Source: MED-G105 sp039025235 (GTDB taxonomy: Bacteria; Pseudomonadota; Alphaproteobacteria; Caulobacterales; Parvularculaceae). From it: 64,000 bases of DNA. Shown here one piece after another: positions 31,585 through 40,595 of this stretch; within the stretch, counting starts at the first letter, position 1; each line of letters starts with the position of its first letter. Below the pieces are notes generated by a model. It saw only the letters and a program-made list of their open reading frames with translations, made no database searches and was not told the origin of the DNA. A program made the translations under genes and the position numbers. The stretch lies in the NCBI GenBank assembly GCA_039025235.1, contig JBCCOS010000001.1, positions 62,001-126,000 on the forward strand. The letters run 5' to 3'.

Positions 31585-34410
31585 ATGGCGAACGAACAAG
31601 ACAGTTACAGCGATTATCGTGAGGCTGATCATTCTACTGACTGTCAGGATGGTCAACAGACGCCGGATATGCATCGTGCGCGCGCTTGCGATGGCAATAG
31701 AACTGGTGCCAAAACCGATGCCAGAATCGATTCCAGAGCCGATTTCAGGTCTAATGACAAACTCCTTGATAAGCCTGTGAACGAGCGCTACCAAAGTCAT
31801 GGTCATCAGTGGGCTGAGGAAAGTAACGAGGCGTGGCAGGTCGAGCTTGGTCGCGCTGGTGCGGCAAATCTGCGTATTCTCGGAATGTTGTCTAAAGGTA
31901 CTTTTCGCGTTTTAAACCGGCTAGCCGTCTCGCTTTGGCGCGCTGCAACCGTCTTTTTCCACTATATGCGAAATAAAACGCTGCCCTTTCTTGGCCGGTC
32001 CGCACTATCTTCTTTTCGTACCGCGCGTGCTGTTTCAGTGGTCGCAGGGCGTTTTGTGTGGCGCGAGGGTGGGCGCATCGCCGATATACTCTTGGCGTTG
32101 GGTTTAAAGGCTTCACGCGCTTTTGCTGCTGCTCTTGGTTCTGTATTCTCGACCCTTTGGCGTTTTATGACTTGGTTCGCCCAAGAGTTTGTTGGAAAAA
32201 CGTTAGCAAACTTTTTTGGTCATACACTGACGAATATTGTTCTTGCTGTTATTGCTGCGGTGGCCGGTGTTATCTGGGCGGTGGTCACGCAGCTTGGTCG
32301 GTGCGCAAGGCTTTTCGGTGAAGTGGTGCGCGATAGTGTTTTATCAATTGTTGACCCTATTGACGCTAAGATTGCGGCGGGACGGATGGCGCGTTTGGCG
32401 AAGCGTCCGCGATCCTATGTTGTTTCAGAGTGCGGTCCGTTATCTGAAAGAGCGAGCCAAGGAATTACATCACACAGTGGTATTCGTCGTTCGAATTTTT
32501 TCGCGCAGAAACGAATTATCCTCGTAAGCGCTGCATTTGCTATTGTGTTTGCAAGTCTTGGGGTTCGGCTGTGGACGGTGTCCACGGACCCGACGTTAAA
32601 GGGGCGCCGCCTCGCTGAGCTTGCCGCGACGGCTGGCCCGCGCGCAGAGATTACAGACCGCAATGGTAATTTGTTGGCGACAAATTTACCCATGCGCGGC
32701 ATCGCTGTTGCGGGCAAGAAAGTCTGGGATCCAGAAGAAACTGCCACTCAGTTGGCCGCTTTATTTCCATCGATTGATGCCGATGACCTTGCCGATCGCT
32801 TGCGTCAAAAACGCTATGTACCGTTGAAAGAAGATCTTACCCCAGCGCAGGAAGCAGCGGTTTTTGCTCTTGGTCTTCCGGGCATTGAACCTGACGAACG
32901 TTTAAAGAGATATTATCCACAAAGACGGTTAGCGGCCCATCTCGTCGGTCAGGCGCCATCAGGGAGAGGAGGAATCGCTGGCCTTGAACGGGTTCTTGAC
33001 GATAGGAAGATCTCTCCCGAACAACGGCTCGTTTCGTCCATTGATATCCGAGTCCAGCAGGCTTTGGAGGAGGAACTTGAAAACGCTTTGCTAGAGTTCG
33101 AAGCGCTCGCAGCTTGGGGCGGCGTAATGGACGTGACAACTGGCGAGATTCTGGCGCTTGCAAGCTTGCCGGACTTTGACCCGAACGCTCCAAATGAAAG
33201 GGAAAAAGCGGCGATACGAAATCATGCGGTGAATGATCTCTATGAGTTAGGATCCGTGTTTAAGGCATTCACCGCCGCGGCAGCCCTACAGGCCGGCGTT
33301 GCTCAAGAGCATTCAAACTATGATGCGCGGCAGCCTTTGCGCGTTGCCGATATGACGGTGAGAGACTATCGCGGCAAAAAACGCGTTTTGTCTTTTACGG
33401 AAGTTGTTCAGTATTCGTCTAATATTGGAACTGCGCTCATGGCGGCTGACCTTGGGACGGTTCGCCAACGGGAGTCGCTGCGGGCATTGGGGCTGTTTGA
33501 ACGGCCAAATATCGAGCTCATTGAACGTGTCTCCCCGGCATTGCCAATTAAATGGGGTCCCGTTGAGGCAACGACTGTTTCCTATGGACATGGAATTTCG
33601 GTTTCAACGCTCCATGCGCTGTCGGCCTTCGCAGCGGTCGTGAACGGCGGTATTTTTAATAAACCGACTGTTATTCGCGTCGATCCTGACAATCGTCCGG
33701 ACGGCCGGCGGGTCTTCTCACCAGAGGTGAGCACTGTGATGCGGCGTTCGCTGCGCCGTGTTGTGGCTGATGGAACAGCGCGTCAGGCGAAGGCGAGGGG
33801 CTATTATCCTATCGGTAAGACGGGTACGGCTGAAAAACCTGTTGCGGGTGGGTATGCGGATGATGAGCGAATCAATAGCTTTGTTGGTGCGTTTCCGGGG
33901 CATAAGCCACGCTATGCGATCTTGGTATCTCTTGATGATCCGAAAGCAACCGAAAAAACTTATGGCTACGCGACCGCTGGATGGAATGCGGCGCCGCTTT
34001 TCTCAAAGGTTGTGCGTCGCATTGCGCCAGTCTTGAACGTCATGCCAGAGACCACGCGAGAAAATCAGGACCTCGATGCCCTCGAAACTTTTCTGTTCAG
34101 TGATGCCGGGCCAAGCGGGCGATACGCCAGCAATCTGGACGCAGATAAAAAGCGCATTCCGGTCGCTCAGCCTATGGCGAATGATAAGCCTGGAAGCCAT
34201 GAATTTGTCCGAGATGTGTCGACATCGGTGGATGACCATCTCGATGGTTCCGGTGTTGATGCCGCGCCAACCAAGAATGGTTTGCCCTCTATTACGCCAC
34301 TGACACCAATCAATTCTCAACAAGCGAAAGGGCAACGCTTCGGCCAACACACTCATGGCAATGGTGACGTCCACAGTGCGCAGTCAATTTACGCGGCAGC
34401 AAATCGGTGA
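31585..34410 (+). CDS. ftsI: Septal transpeptidase FtsI (PBP3) with a ~310-residue N-terminal extension
   Basis: A 941-residue protein; FtsI is normally ~570-610. From residue ~310 it is ordinary: membrane anchor IILVSAAFAIVFASLGVRLW, pedestal from RAEITDRNGNLLATNLPMRG, then the transpeptidase with active-site Ser557-x-x-Lys560 (ELGSVFKAF), Ser-Ser-Asn at 611-613 and Lys-Thr-Gly at 745-747. Before that is a hydrophilic, acidic/basic lead (1-85), amphipathic stretches (100-200) and an extra hydrophobic span at ~216-236 (TNIVLAVIAAVAGVIWAVV). A disordered C-terminal ~100 residues follow the domain. AAGGG precedes the ATG; no stop or frame break separates extension from enzyme. It crosslinks septal peptidoglycan together with FtsW. 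Confidence 0.93.
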   Translation: MANEQDSYSDYREADHSTDCQDGQQTPDMHRARACDGNRTGAKTDARIDSRADFRSNDKLLDKPVNERYQSHGHQWAEESNEAWQVELGRAGAANLRILGMLSKGTFRVLNRLAVSLWRAATVFFHYMRNKTLPFLGRSALSSFRTARAVSVVAGRFVWREGGRIADILLALGLKASRAFAAALGSVFSTLWRFMTWFAQEFVGKTLANFFGHTLTNIVLAVIAAVAGVIWAVVTQLGRCARLFGEVVRDSVLSIVDPIDAKIAAGRMARLAKRPRSYVVSECGPLSERASQGITSHSGIRRSNFFAQKRIILVSAAFAIVFASLGVRLWTVSTDPTLKGRRLAELAATAGPRAEITDRNGNLLATNLPMRGIAVAGKKVWDPEETATQLAALFPSIDADDLADRLRQKRYVPLKEDLTPAQEAAVFALGLPGIEPDERLKRYYPQRRLAAHLVGQAPSGRGGIAGLERVLDDRKISPEQRLVSSIDIRVQQALEEELENALLEFEALAAWGGVMDVTTGEILALASLPDFDPNAPNEREKAAIRNHAVNDLYELGSVFKAFTAAAALQAGVAQEHSNYDARQPLRVADMTVRDYRGKKRVLSFTEVVQYSSNIGTALMAADLGTVRQRESLRALGLFERPNIELIERVSPALPIKWGPVEATTVSYGHGISVSTLHALSAFAAVVNGGIFNKPTVIRVDPDNRPDGRRVFSPEVSTVMRRSLRRVVADGTARQAKARGYYPIGKTGTAEKPVAGGYADDERINSFVGAFPGHKPRYAILVSLDDPKATEKTYGYATAGWNAAPLFSKVVRRIAPVLNVMPETTRENQDLDALETFLFSDAGPSGRYASNLDADKKRIPVAQPMANDKPGSHEFVRDVSTSVDDHLDGSGVDAAPTKNGLPSITPLTPINSQQAKGQRFGQHTHGNGDVHSAQSIYAAANR

Positions 34411-35987
34411 GGTTGTCGGCGCTCCTCGATGCGGACGATCCGCAGGATGCTTCTGTTGCACATTCCTCACAGATGCGCGCGCCCTCCGCGTCGTCGTTCA
34501 TATCCGCTGATCCTGAAATACGGGGTTTAACCGCTGATAGCCGTCATGTGGATAAAGGTTTTCTCTTCGCCGCAATCAAAGGATACGGCCTTGATGGTCG
34601 AGATTTCATTCCGCAGGCTGTCGAAAAAGGCGCCGTGGCCATTCTATCTGACCTTGATGCGGTGATACCTGAAGAGGTTATTGCTGTTAGAGATGTGGCC
34701 CCCCGCGCGTGCCTTGCGCGGTGTGCGTCACGATTTTATGATAAAGCGCCCGAAAACCTTTATGGGGTTACAGGAACCAATGGCAAAACCTCAACGGCCT
34801 ATTTTGCAGCACAGTTGTTCGAGGCCCTTGGGCAGCGATCGGCCAGTGTTGGAACGCTCGGGGCGCTAAGCGCAGATAACGCGATAGAAATTTCTATCGG
34901 TCACACAACACCCGATCCGGTTACGCTCCACGCGGCGCTTTCCAGTCTTGCAGAAGCGGGTGTAAGGTCAGCCATTCTTGAGGCATCAAGTCATGGTCTT
35001 TCGCAGGATCGACTGGCAGGGGTGTTGTTTGATGGCGCTGCTTTTTCAAACATAACCCAGGATCATCTTGATTACCATACTGACTTTTCAGCCTACTTCA
35101 ATGCAAAGGCGAGACTATTTCGCGATTGCGTGAAAGAGGGTGGGTTTGCTGTCATTAATATGGATGGTCCAGGTGCTGAAGATATGGCTAGGCTAGCACG
35201 TGAACGCGGATTGCGTGTGATTGAAACCGGGGCTAACGGCGCTGACCTGACGCTTAAGGCGCTTGAGGCAACGCCGCGCGGGCTGCGAATTTGTTTAACC
35301 TATTTAGACACAACCCATGACCTCCATTTACCGGTGATTGGGGCGTTTCAAGCGCAAAATGCCTTGCTTGCCGCTGGACTAGCGCTCGGGGCTGGCTTTC
35401 CAATTGATGCAATTATCGAAAAGCTCACGACGCTATCTGCGCCACCGGGGCGGATGCAGTGTGCAGCATCATCAACAGGTTTGGTCGGGAAACATATTAG
35501 CGGTCAAGACAACACTGATCAAAATGGCTTTGCCGCCTATGTGGATTATGCGCATACGCCTGATGCGATCACGGCGGCGCTTGCCGCCATTCGCCCCCAT
35601 GCCACGTCTAAGGTCATTGCGGTCGTTGGTGCTGGCGGTGACCGTGATGCTCGTAAGCGCGTGCCCATGGGGGCGGCGGCGGTTGCCGGCGCTGATCACG
35701 TTATCATAACAGATGATAATCCGCGTTCAGAGGACCCAGCAATCATTCGCGCTGAGGTTCTGAAGGGGGCGAGCTCTGCGCCGTCGGCGGCGCAAACAAA
35801 AATAGAGGAGATTGGGGATCGCCGAGCCGCAATTAAGGCAGGCATTCGTGCGCTGAAAAAGGGCGATGTCTTGTTAGTGCTCGGAAAGGGTCATGAAACG
35901 GGCCAGATCATTGGTGATAGGGTGCTGCCCTTCGACGACGTAAAAGAAGTCGAGGCAGCGTTTGAAGTGGGAAAGGGGGTGTCATGA
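34407..35987 (+). CDS. murE: UDP-MurNAc-tripeptide synthetase MurE
   Basis: A 526-residue Mur ligase with a GTG start overlapping the ftsI stop by 4 bp (GTGA). Blocks include RGLTADSRHVDKGFLFAAI, the ATP loop GVTGTNGKTSTAYFAAQL, and VDYAHTPDAITAAL. The motif DNPR in IITDDNPRSEDP marks the enzymes that add meso-diaminopimelate, so this cell wall should be of the DAP type. An acidic N-terminal lead (~35 residues, DADDPQDASVAHSSQ) is longer than usual. Confidence 0.95.
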   Translation: MRLSALLDADDPQDASVAHSSQMRAPSASSFISADPEIRGLTADSRHVDKGFLFAAIKGYGLDGRDFIPQAVEKGAVAILSDLDAVIPEEVIAVRDVAPRACLARCASRFYDKAPENLYGVTGTNGKTSTAYFAAQLFEALGQRSASVGTLGALSADNAIEISIGHTTPDPVTLHAALSSLAEAGVRSAILEASSHGLSQDRLAGVLFDGAAFSNITQDHLDYHTDFSAYFNAKARLFRDCVKEGGFAVINMDGPGAEDMARLARERGLRVIETGANGADLTLKALEATPRGLRICLTYLDTTHDLHLPVIGAFQAQNALLAAGLALGAGFPIDAIIEKLTTLSAPPGRMQCAASSTGLVGKHISGQDNTDQNGFAAYVDYAHTPDAITAALAAIRPHATSKVIAVVGAGGDRDARKRVPMGAAAVAGADHVIITDDNPRSEDPAIIRAEVLKGASSAPSAAQTKIEEIGDRRAAIKAGIRALKKGDVLLVLGKGHETGQIIGDRVLPFDDVKEVEAAFEVGKGVS

Positions 35988-37480
35988 TGACGCCGGAGAT
36001 GTCAACGGGTGAGGCGGACAAGGCGCCGCGGAAACGCCAGAAAACCATGCGGCTTTGGACCGCCTATGAGGCCGCTGCCGCGACGGGCGGTGCCCTTTGT
36101 GCGCGCGGTAATGGTGCGGATAATTGGCTTGCAGAAGAATGGTCTGTATCAGGCATATCTATTGATTCACGGACGATTGAACCAGGCGATCTTTTCGTTG
36201 CATTGAAAGATGCGCGCGATGGCCACGATTTTGTGGCGTCGGCCTTTGCTAAGGGGGCCGCAGCCGCCCTCGTTTCTCGCGCACCGAGCGAAACGCCAGA
36301 AGGCAAGCCGTTACTGATTGTTGATGACACTTTAGAGGCTTTGCGTGATTTGGCGGTGGCGGCACGCATGCGGAACTTTGGAAAGCGCATCGCCATTACT
36401 GGCAGCTCTGGTAAAACGTCTACCAAAGAACTAGCGGCAACAGTTCTTTCAACCTTTGGTCGCACCCACGCGGCCAAGCGCAGCTTTAATAACCACATCG
36501 GTGCGCCGCTTACGCTGGCGCGTATGCCAGCGGCATCAGACTTCTCGGTTTTTGAACTCGGCATGAACCACGCAGGGGAAATCTCTCCTTTGAGTGAACT
36601 GGTGGTTCCCCACGCGGCCATCATCACGACCGTTGGTGAAGCGCATCTTGAAAATCTCGGCAGTATCGAGAATATCGCTAAGGCGAAAGCGGAAATCTTT
36701 CATGGGCTACTTCCGGGCGGCGTCGCTGTTCTCCCTATCGATAACCAGCATTATGATATTTTACTGAAGCGGGCAAAACACGCCCATGCGAAGGTCGTCA
36801 CTTTTGGTGAGAGCGGTGAGGCCGACTACCAGCTTATCCAATATGAAAGCGATGGAAACAACGCGCGGGTAACGGCTCAATTGAAGGATACATCGGTCGA
36901 ATTCATTCTCGGCGTCCCTGGCAAACACCAGGCGATGAATGCGCTCGCGATGCTCGCTGCGCTTGACGCCGTCGATGTATCTTCGACAACAGCTGTCGGT
37001 CGCCTTGCCGCATGTGCTGCCGCTGATGGGCGCGGTGCACAACTGGATTTAGACCTTGGTGATGGTCGCGCCATCATATTGCTCGATGAGAGTTATAATG
37101 CGAACCCGTCATCGGTGCGGGCAGCGCTTTCGCTGTTGTCTGAAAAGACACCTGCGCGCGACGGACGGCGCATTGTCGTGTTGGGGGATATGCTGGAGCT
37201 TGGCCCTGATGCCAAGGCGCTCCATGCGGGTCTCGCTGATTCCGTGATCGCATCTGGGGCGGCCAAGGTTTATGTCGCGGGCCATCTTGTTGGCGACCTC
37301 TGGGAGGCGCTTCCAGAAGCAATGCGCGGCGGAAAAGCCGATGAAGCCGCCGCTTTGACCGCGCAAATTCTCTCAGAGGTTAGAAACGGCGACATAATTA
37401 TGGCCAAAGGGTCGAACGCATCTAAGGTGAGTGCGTTTGTAGAGAAGCTGAAATTACACGCAAAAACCAAACCGCAGTAA
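35984..37480 (+). CDS. murF: UDP-MurNAc-tripeptide:D-Ala-D-Ala ligase MurF
   Basis: A 498-residue Mur ligase overlapping murE by 4 bp. The ATP loop is ITGSSGKTSTKELAA; GISIDSRTIEPGDLFVALKD opens the UDP-binding domain, and SFNNHIGAPLTLARMP, ELGMNHAGEI and LLDESYNANPSSVRAAL are further MurF hallmarks. A basic ~30-residue lead (APRKRQKTMRLW) precedes the first domain. It adds D-Ala-D-Ala to the tripeptide precursor. Its last codons are the first unit of a 15-bp tandem repeat that carries a second in-frame stop. Confidence 0.95.
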   Translation: MMTPEMSTGEADKAPRKRQKTMRLWTAYEAAAATGGALCARGNGADNWLAEEWSVSGISIDSRTIEPGDLFVALKDARDGHDFVASAFAKGAAAALVSRAPSETPEGKPLLIVDDTLEALRDLAVAARMRNFGKRIAITGSSGKTSTKELAATVLSTFGRTHAAKRSFNNHIGAPLTLARMPAASDFSVFELGMNHAGEISPLSELVVPHAAIITTVGEAHLENLGSIENIAKAKAEIFHGLLPGGVAVLPIDNQHYDILLKRAKHAHAKVVTFGESGEADYQLIQYESDGNNARVTAQLKDTSVEFILGVPGKHQAMNALAMLAALDAVDVSSTTAVGRLAACAAADGRGAQLDLDLGDGRAIILLDESYNANPSSVRAALSLLSEKTPARDGRRIVVLGDMLELGPDAKALHAGLADSVIASGAAKVYVAGHLVGDLWEALPEAMRGGKADEAAALTAQILSEVRNGDIIMAKGSNASKVSAFVEKLKLHAKTKPQ

Positions 37481-37510
37481 ACCAAAGGGCAGTAAACCAA
37501 AGCGCAAAAT
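37466..37510 (+). repeat. Three 15-bp tandem units spanning the murF stop codon
   Basis: ACCAAACCGCAGTAA (37466-37480), ACCAAAGGGCAGTAA (37481-37495) and ACCAAAGCGCAAAAT (37496-37510). The unit equals five codons, the fifth being the stop, so the duplication created a backup stop in frame (TKPQ-stop, TKGQ-stop, TKAQ). Confidence 0.85.
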
Positions 37511-37801
37511 CTTAAGGAGGAACACGCCAATCTGATCGCCGGTTGATTGCCGAAAATCGCGGGTAGCACGTTAAATGCTGAGATATCAAACGCTGACACA
37601 TCAAATACGGAAAGAGCGTTGGCGGAGAAGAAAAGGTCAACCAAAATGCGGCAATCAAAATGGTTCGGCCGACATATGAAAGCGAATAAGAGTTCAGAAA
37701 GATGACCGGCTCAAAGATATAAGATGCTATCGATTGCCATGCTGACCCATGCGTTGGCATGAAGAACAGTAATAATTACGGATTTAAGTTTTAGACGATC
37801 A
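37511..37801. other. Spacer before mraY, no gene seen
   Basis: Counting from the murF stop, 321 bp separate murF and mraY, the widest break in the otherwise packed run from mraZ to ftsW. It holds short internal duplications (ATATCAAACGCTGACACATCAAATACG around 37580-37610; core repeat CATCAAA/TATCAAA) and an AT-rich end (37770-37801) that could carry a promoter for mraY. Confidence 0.45.
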
Positions 37802-38935
37802 ATGCTTTATTATTTCCTCACCCCCTTCGCCGACCAATTTCAATTGTTTAATGTCGTGCGCTATCTTACCTTCCGCACCGGTGGTGCGATCGTCACGGCA
37901 CTGCTTATTTCCTTCGTGCTGGGGCCGCCACTGATTGAATGGATGCGTCGAAAACAAGGGAAAGGTCAACCTATTCGCGCTGACGGGCCGCAAACGCATA
38001 TCATCGAAAAAACGGGTACACCAACGATGGGAGGTGTTCTCATTCTTTTCTCATTGGTTATTTCTACCGCGCTTTGGGCCCGTCTTGATAATGCCTATGT
38101 TTGGATCGTGATGGGGGTTACGTTATCCTATGGCGTGCTTGGTTTCATTGATGACTATTTGAAAGTCACCAAGCAAAAAGCTGACGGCGTTGTGGGGAGT
38201 GTAAAGCTGATAACACAGTTTGCTGTGGCATTAGCGGCGGGATATTTCTGTGTTCAGGCCTTGTCGAGCGATCCTCAAGCGCCAGCCGGTATTGCTACCT
38301 CCGTTGGTGTGCCATTTTTTCCTATCCGACTTTTTGAAGACTGGTTTAGTGCCCCTGGCGTTCCTTTAGGAATGCTGATTATCCCCTTTGCAGCATTCGT
38401 TATTGTCGGTGCGTCTAACACCGTGAATTTAACCGATGGTCTTGATGGGCTTGCGACGGTGCCGGTCATGATTGCTGCGGCGACTTATGCGTTGATTGCT
38501 TATCTTGTTGGAAATGCAATCTATGCTGAGTATTTGGGCGTACCTTTTGTACCGGGTGCTGGCGAGCTTGCGGTGATTTGCGGTGCGATTGTTGGCGCTG
38601 GGCTCGGATTTTTGTGGTTCAATGCGCCTCCCGCTGCAATCTTTATGGGCGATACGGGCTCGCTTGCGCTTGGCGGCGCCATAGGATCGATCGCAGTGGC
38701 TGCGAAGCACGAAATTGTTTTGGCGATTGTTGGTGGTCTGTTCGTCCTTGAAGGGCTTTCGGTGATGATCCAAATCGCAAGTTTTAAGTTGACGGGTAAA
38801 CGAGTTTTCAGAATGGCGCCGATTCATCATCATTTTGAGCAAATGGGATGGAAGGAATCGACGATCGTGATCCGGTTTTGGATTGTTGCGGTGATACTCG
38901 CGCTCATTGGTTTGTCCACGCTTAAGCTGCGCTAA
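37802..38935 (+). CDS. mraY: Phospho-N-acetylmuramoyl-pentapeptide transferase MraY
   Basis: A 377-residue polytopic enzyme with ten predicted membrane spans. The catalytic and metal-binding motifs are present: GFIDDYLKV, VNLTDGLDGLA, FMGDTGSLALGG and MAPIHHHFEQMGW. It moves phospho-MurNAc-pentapeptide to undecaprenyl phosphate, making lipid I. It is slightly longer than the usual 360 residues owing to a loop around LSSDPQAPAGIATSVGVPFF. The start YYFLTPFADQFQLFNV matches the family. Confidence 0.96.
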   Translation: MLYYFLTPFADQFQLFNVVRYLTFRTGGAIVTALLISFVLGPPLIEWMRRKQGKGQPIRADGPQTHIIEKTGTPTMGGVLILFSLVISTALWARLDNAYVWIVMGVTLSYGVLGFIDDYLKVTKQKADGVVGSVKLITQFAVALAAGYFCVQALSSDPQAPAGIATSVGVPFFPIRLFEDWFSAPGVPLGMLIIPFAAFVIVGASNTVNLTDGLDGLATVPVMIAAATYALIAYLVGNAIYAEYLGVPFVPGAGELAVICGAIVGAGLGFLWFNAPPAAIFMGDTGSLALGGAIGSIAVAAKHEIVLAIVGGLFVLEGLSVMIQIASFKLTGKRVFRMAPIHHHFEQMGWKESTIVIRFWIVAVILALIGLSTLKLR

Positions 38936-39046
38936 AGCTCAAGCGGCGCCGCGTTCATTGCGACATCTTTTTTGTTTCTCGAAGCGGGCGACGCCCTCTT
39001 CGAGTGGGCTTTAAGAGATAACGTTGTAAGGAGTATTTTAGGCCTG

Positions 39047-40495
39047 ATGTTTCCGCTATCGCATGTACGCAATAAAAAATATGCTGTTTTCGGACTTGGC
39101 ACGACAGGGTTGGCCGCGTGTGAAGCATTAAATGCGGGCGGGGCGCAGGTATTTTCTTGGGATGAAAGAAAGTCAGCGCGGCAAAAAACCAGCCGTGCGC
39201 CATTTCGGGCGACCCATCCAACCGACTGGCCGTGGAATGAACTGGAAGCGCTTGTTCTATCGCCGGGCGTTCCACTGACGCATCCAAAGCCACATGTTAT
39301 CGTTCGCAAAGCGGCCAAAGAACAAGTGCCCGTCATCGGGGACATTGAGCTGTTTGCACAGGAACTAAATGCCATACCGGAGGCGGACCGGGCTCGGGTC
39401 ATCGCAGTTACAGGGTCAAACGGCAAATCGACGACAACGGCGTTAATTGGCCATATCTTGAATGAAACCGGAACACTTGCTCATGTGGGCGGCAATATCG
39501 GTGAAGCGGTTCTATCCCTTCCTGCGCCGACGGCAAACGCCGTTTATGTCTTGGAGCTCTCAAGTTATCAGTTGGATTTGTGTCATTCGCTGCGGGCAAA
39601 TGTGGCGGTGTTCTTGAACCTTTCTCCTGACCATCTTGATCGCCATGGAACAATGGAGCGTTATGCAGAAGCAAAGTCGCGCATTTTTCTAAATCGTCAG
39701 TCTGGTGATAAAGCGATCATTGGTGTTGGCGATGTTTTTACACAAGCGCTATGCTCTGAGCTTACGGCTCGTGCGCCTGAGGATACCGTGCCGATCTCTG
39801 CGACGGGTGCTCTTGGCAAGGGCATTTTTGCTCTCGGTGGCAAGCTCTATTATCGTATCGACAATAAGAAAGCGGAAGCTGGCGACATCAGTAGCGTTAG
39901 GGCTTTGCGTGGTGATCACAATGCTGAAAATGCTGCGGCCGCGCTGGCCGCTGTCATGAGTTTTGATGTTCTGCCATCGGTCGCGGTTCGGTCCATGGAG
40001 CGGTTCAAGGGATTGCCGCACCGGATGGAAACGGTTGCTATTCATCCCCATAAAGATGATAGATCCATTTTGTTCGTCAATGATTCAAAAGCCACCAATG
40101 TTGATGCCGTGGTCAACGCCCTCAGGGCGTATAGTGATATTTATTGGATCGCAGGTGGAAGGGGCAAAGTCGGCGGTGTGGGTGAGTTGTGCTCTTTGAT
40201 GGGCCGTGTTCGCCGCGCCTACCTTATTGGTGAAGCGGCCGACGCTATGCAAGAAGCGTTGCAAGATTCGGTTGACATTTGTCCCTGTGAAACGCTTGAA
40301 AATGCTGTTGCTGCGGCCTTTCATGACAGTCTTTTGAGTGATGCTAAGGACCCGGTCGTTTTGCTTTCTCCTGCCTGCGCCTCTCAGGACCAATTCCGTG
40401 ATTTTGTCGAGCGGGGCGAAGCCTTCAAATTATTTGTACGGGAACAGATCAGTCTGGCTGATGCAAACCCAGAGGAGGGGGCGGCATGTGCATGA
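39047..40495 (+). CDS. murD: UDP-MurNAc-L-Ala:D-Glu ligase MurD
   Basis: About 482 residues from ATG 39047. I reject an in-frame TTG at 38972, because family members start just before KKYAVFGLGTTGLAACEAL; AAGGAG lies 14 nt upstream. The ATP loop is VTGSNGKSTTTALIGH; ELSSYQLDL, LNLSPDHLDRHGTMERYAEAK, FVNDSKATNVDAV and LLSPACASQDQF are the MurD blocks. It adds D-glutamate to UDP-MurNAc-L-Ala. It is 111 bp from mraY and 100 bp from ftsW. Confidence 0.94.
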   Translation: MFPLSHVRNKKYAVFGLGTTGLAACEALNAGGAQVFSWDERKSARQKTSRAPFRATHPTDWPWNELEALVLSPGVPLTHPKPHVIVRKAAKEQVPVIGDIELFAQELNAIPEADRARVIAVTGSNGKSTTTALIGHILNETGTLAHVGGNIGEAVLSLPAPTANAVYVLELSSYQLDLCHSLRANVAVFLNLSPDHLDRHGTMERYAEAKSRIFLNRQSGDKAIIGVGDVFTQALCSELTARAPEDTVPISATGALGKGIFALGGKLYYRIDNKKAEAGDISSVRALRGDHNAENAAAALAAVMSFDVLPSVAVRSMERFKGLPHRMETVAIHPHKDDRSILFVNDSKATNVDAVVNALRAYSDIYWIAGGRGKVGGVGELCSLMGRVRRAYLIGEAADAMQEALQDSVDICPCETLENAVAAAFHDSLLSDAKDPVVLLSPACASQDQFRDFVERGEAFKLFVREQISLADANPEEGAACA

Positions 40496-40595
40496 CGTTT
40501 GTTGAATTGAGTGGTGTTGCGTTTAGTGGCGTTGGCGCGCTTTAGCCTCAATCATAATACGACCAACATAAAGTGACCATTAGTAAGGATACTAA

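Noticed and set aside
32380..32400. An internal FtsI start near residue 267 giving a normal-length protein
   Set aside because: No good ribosome site there, and the upstream 266 codons are open with a good site at 31585; kept as the main test of the extension.
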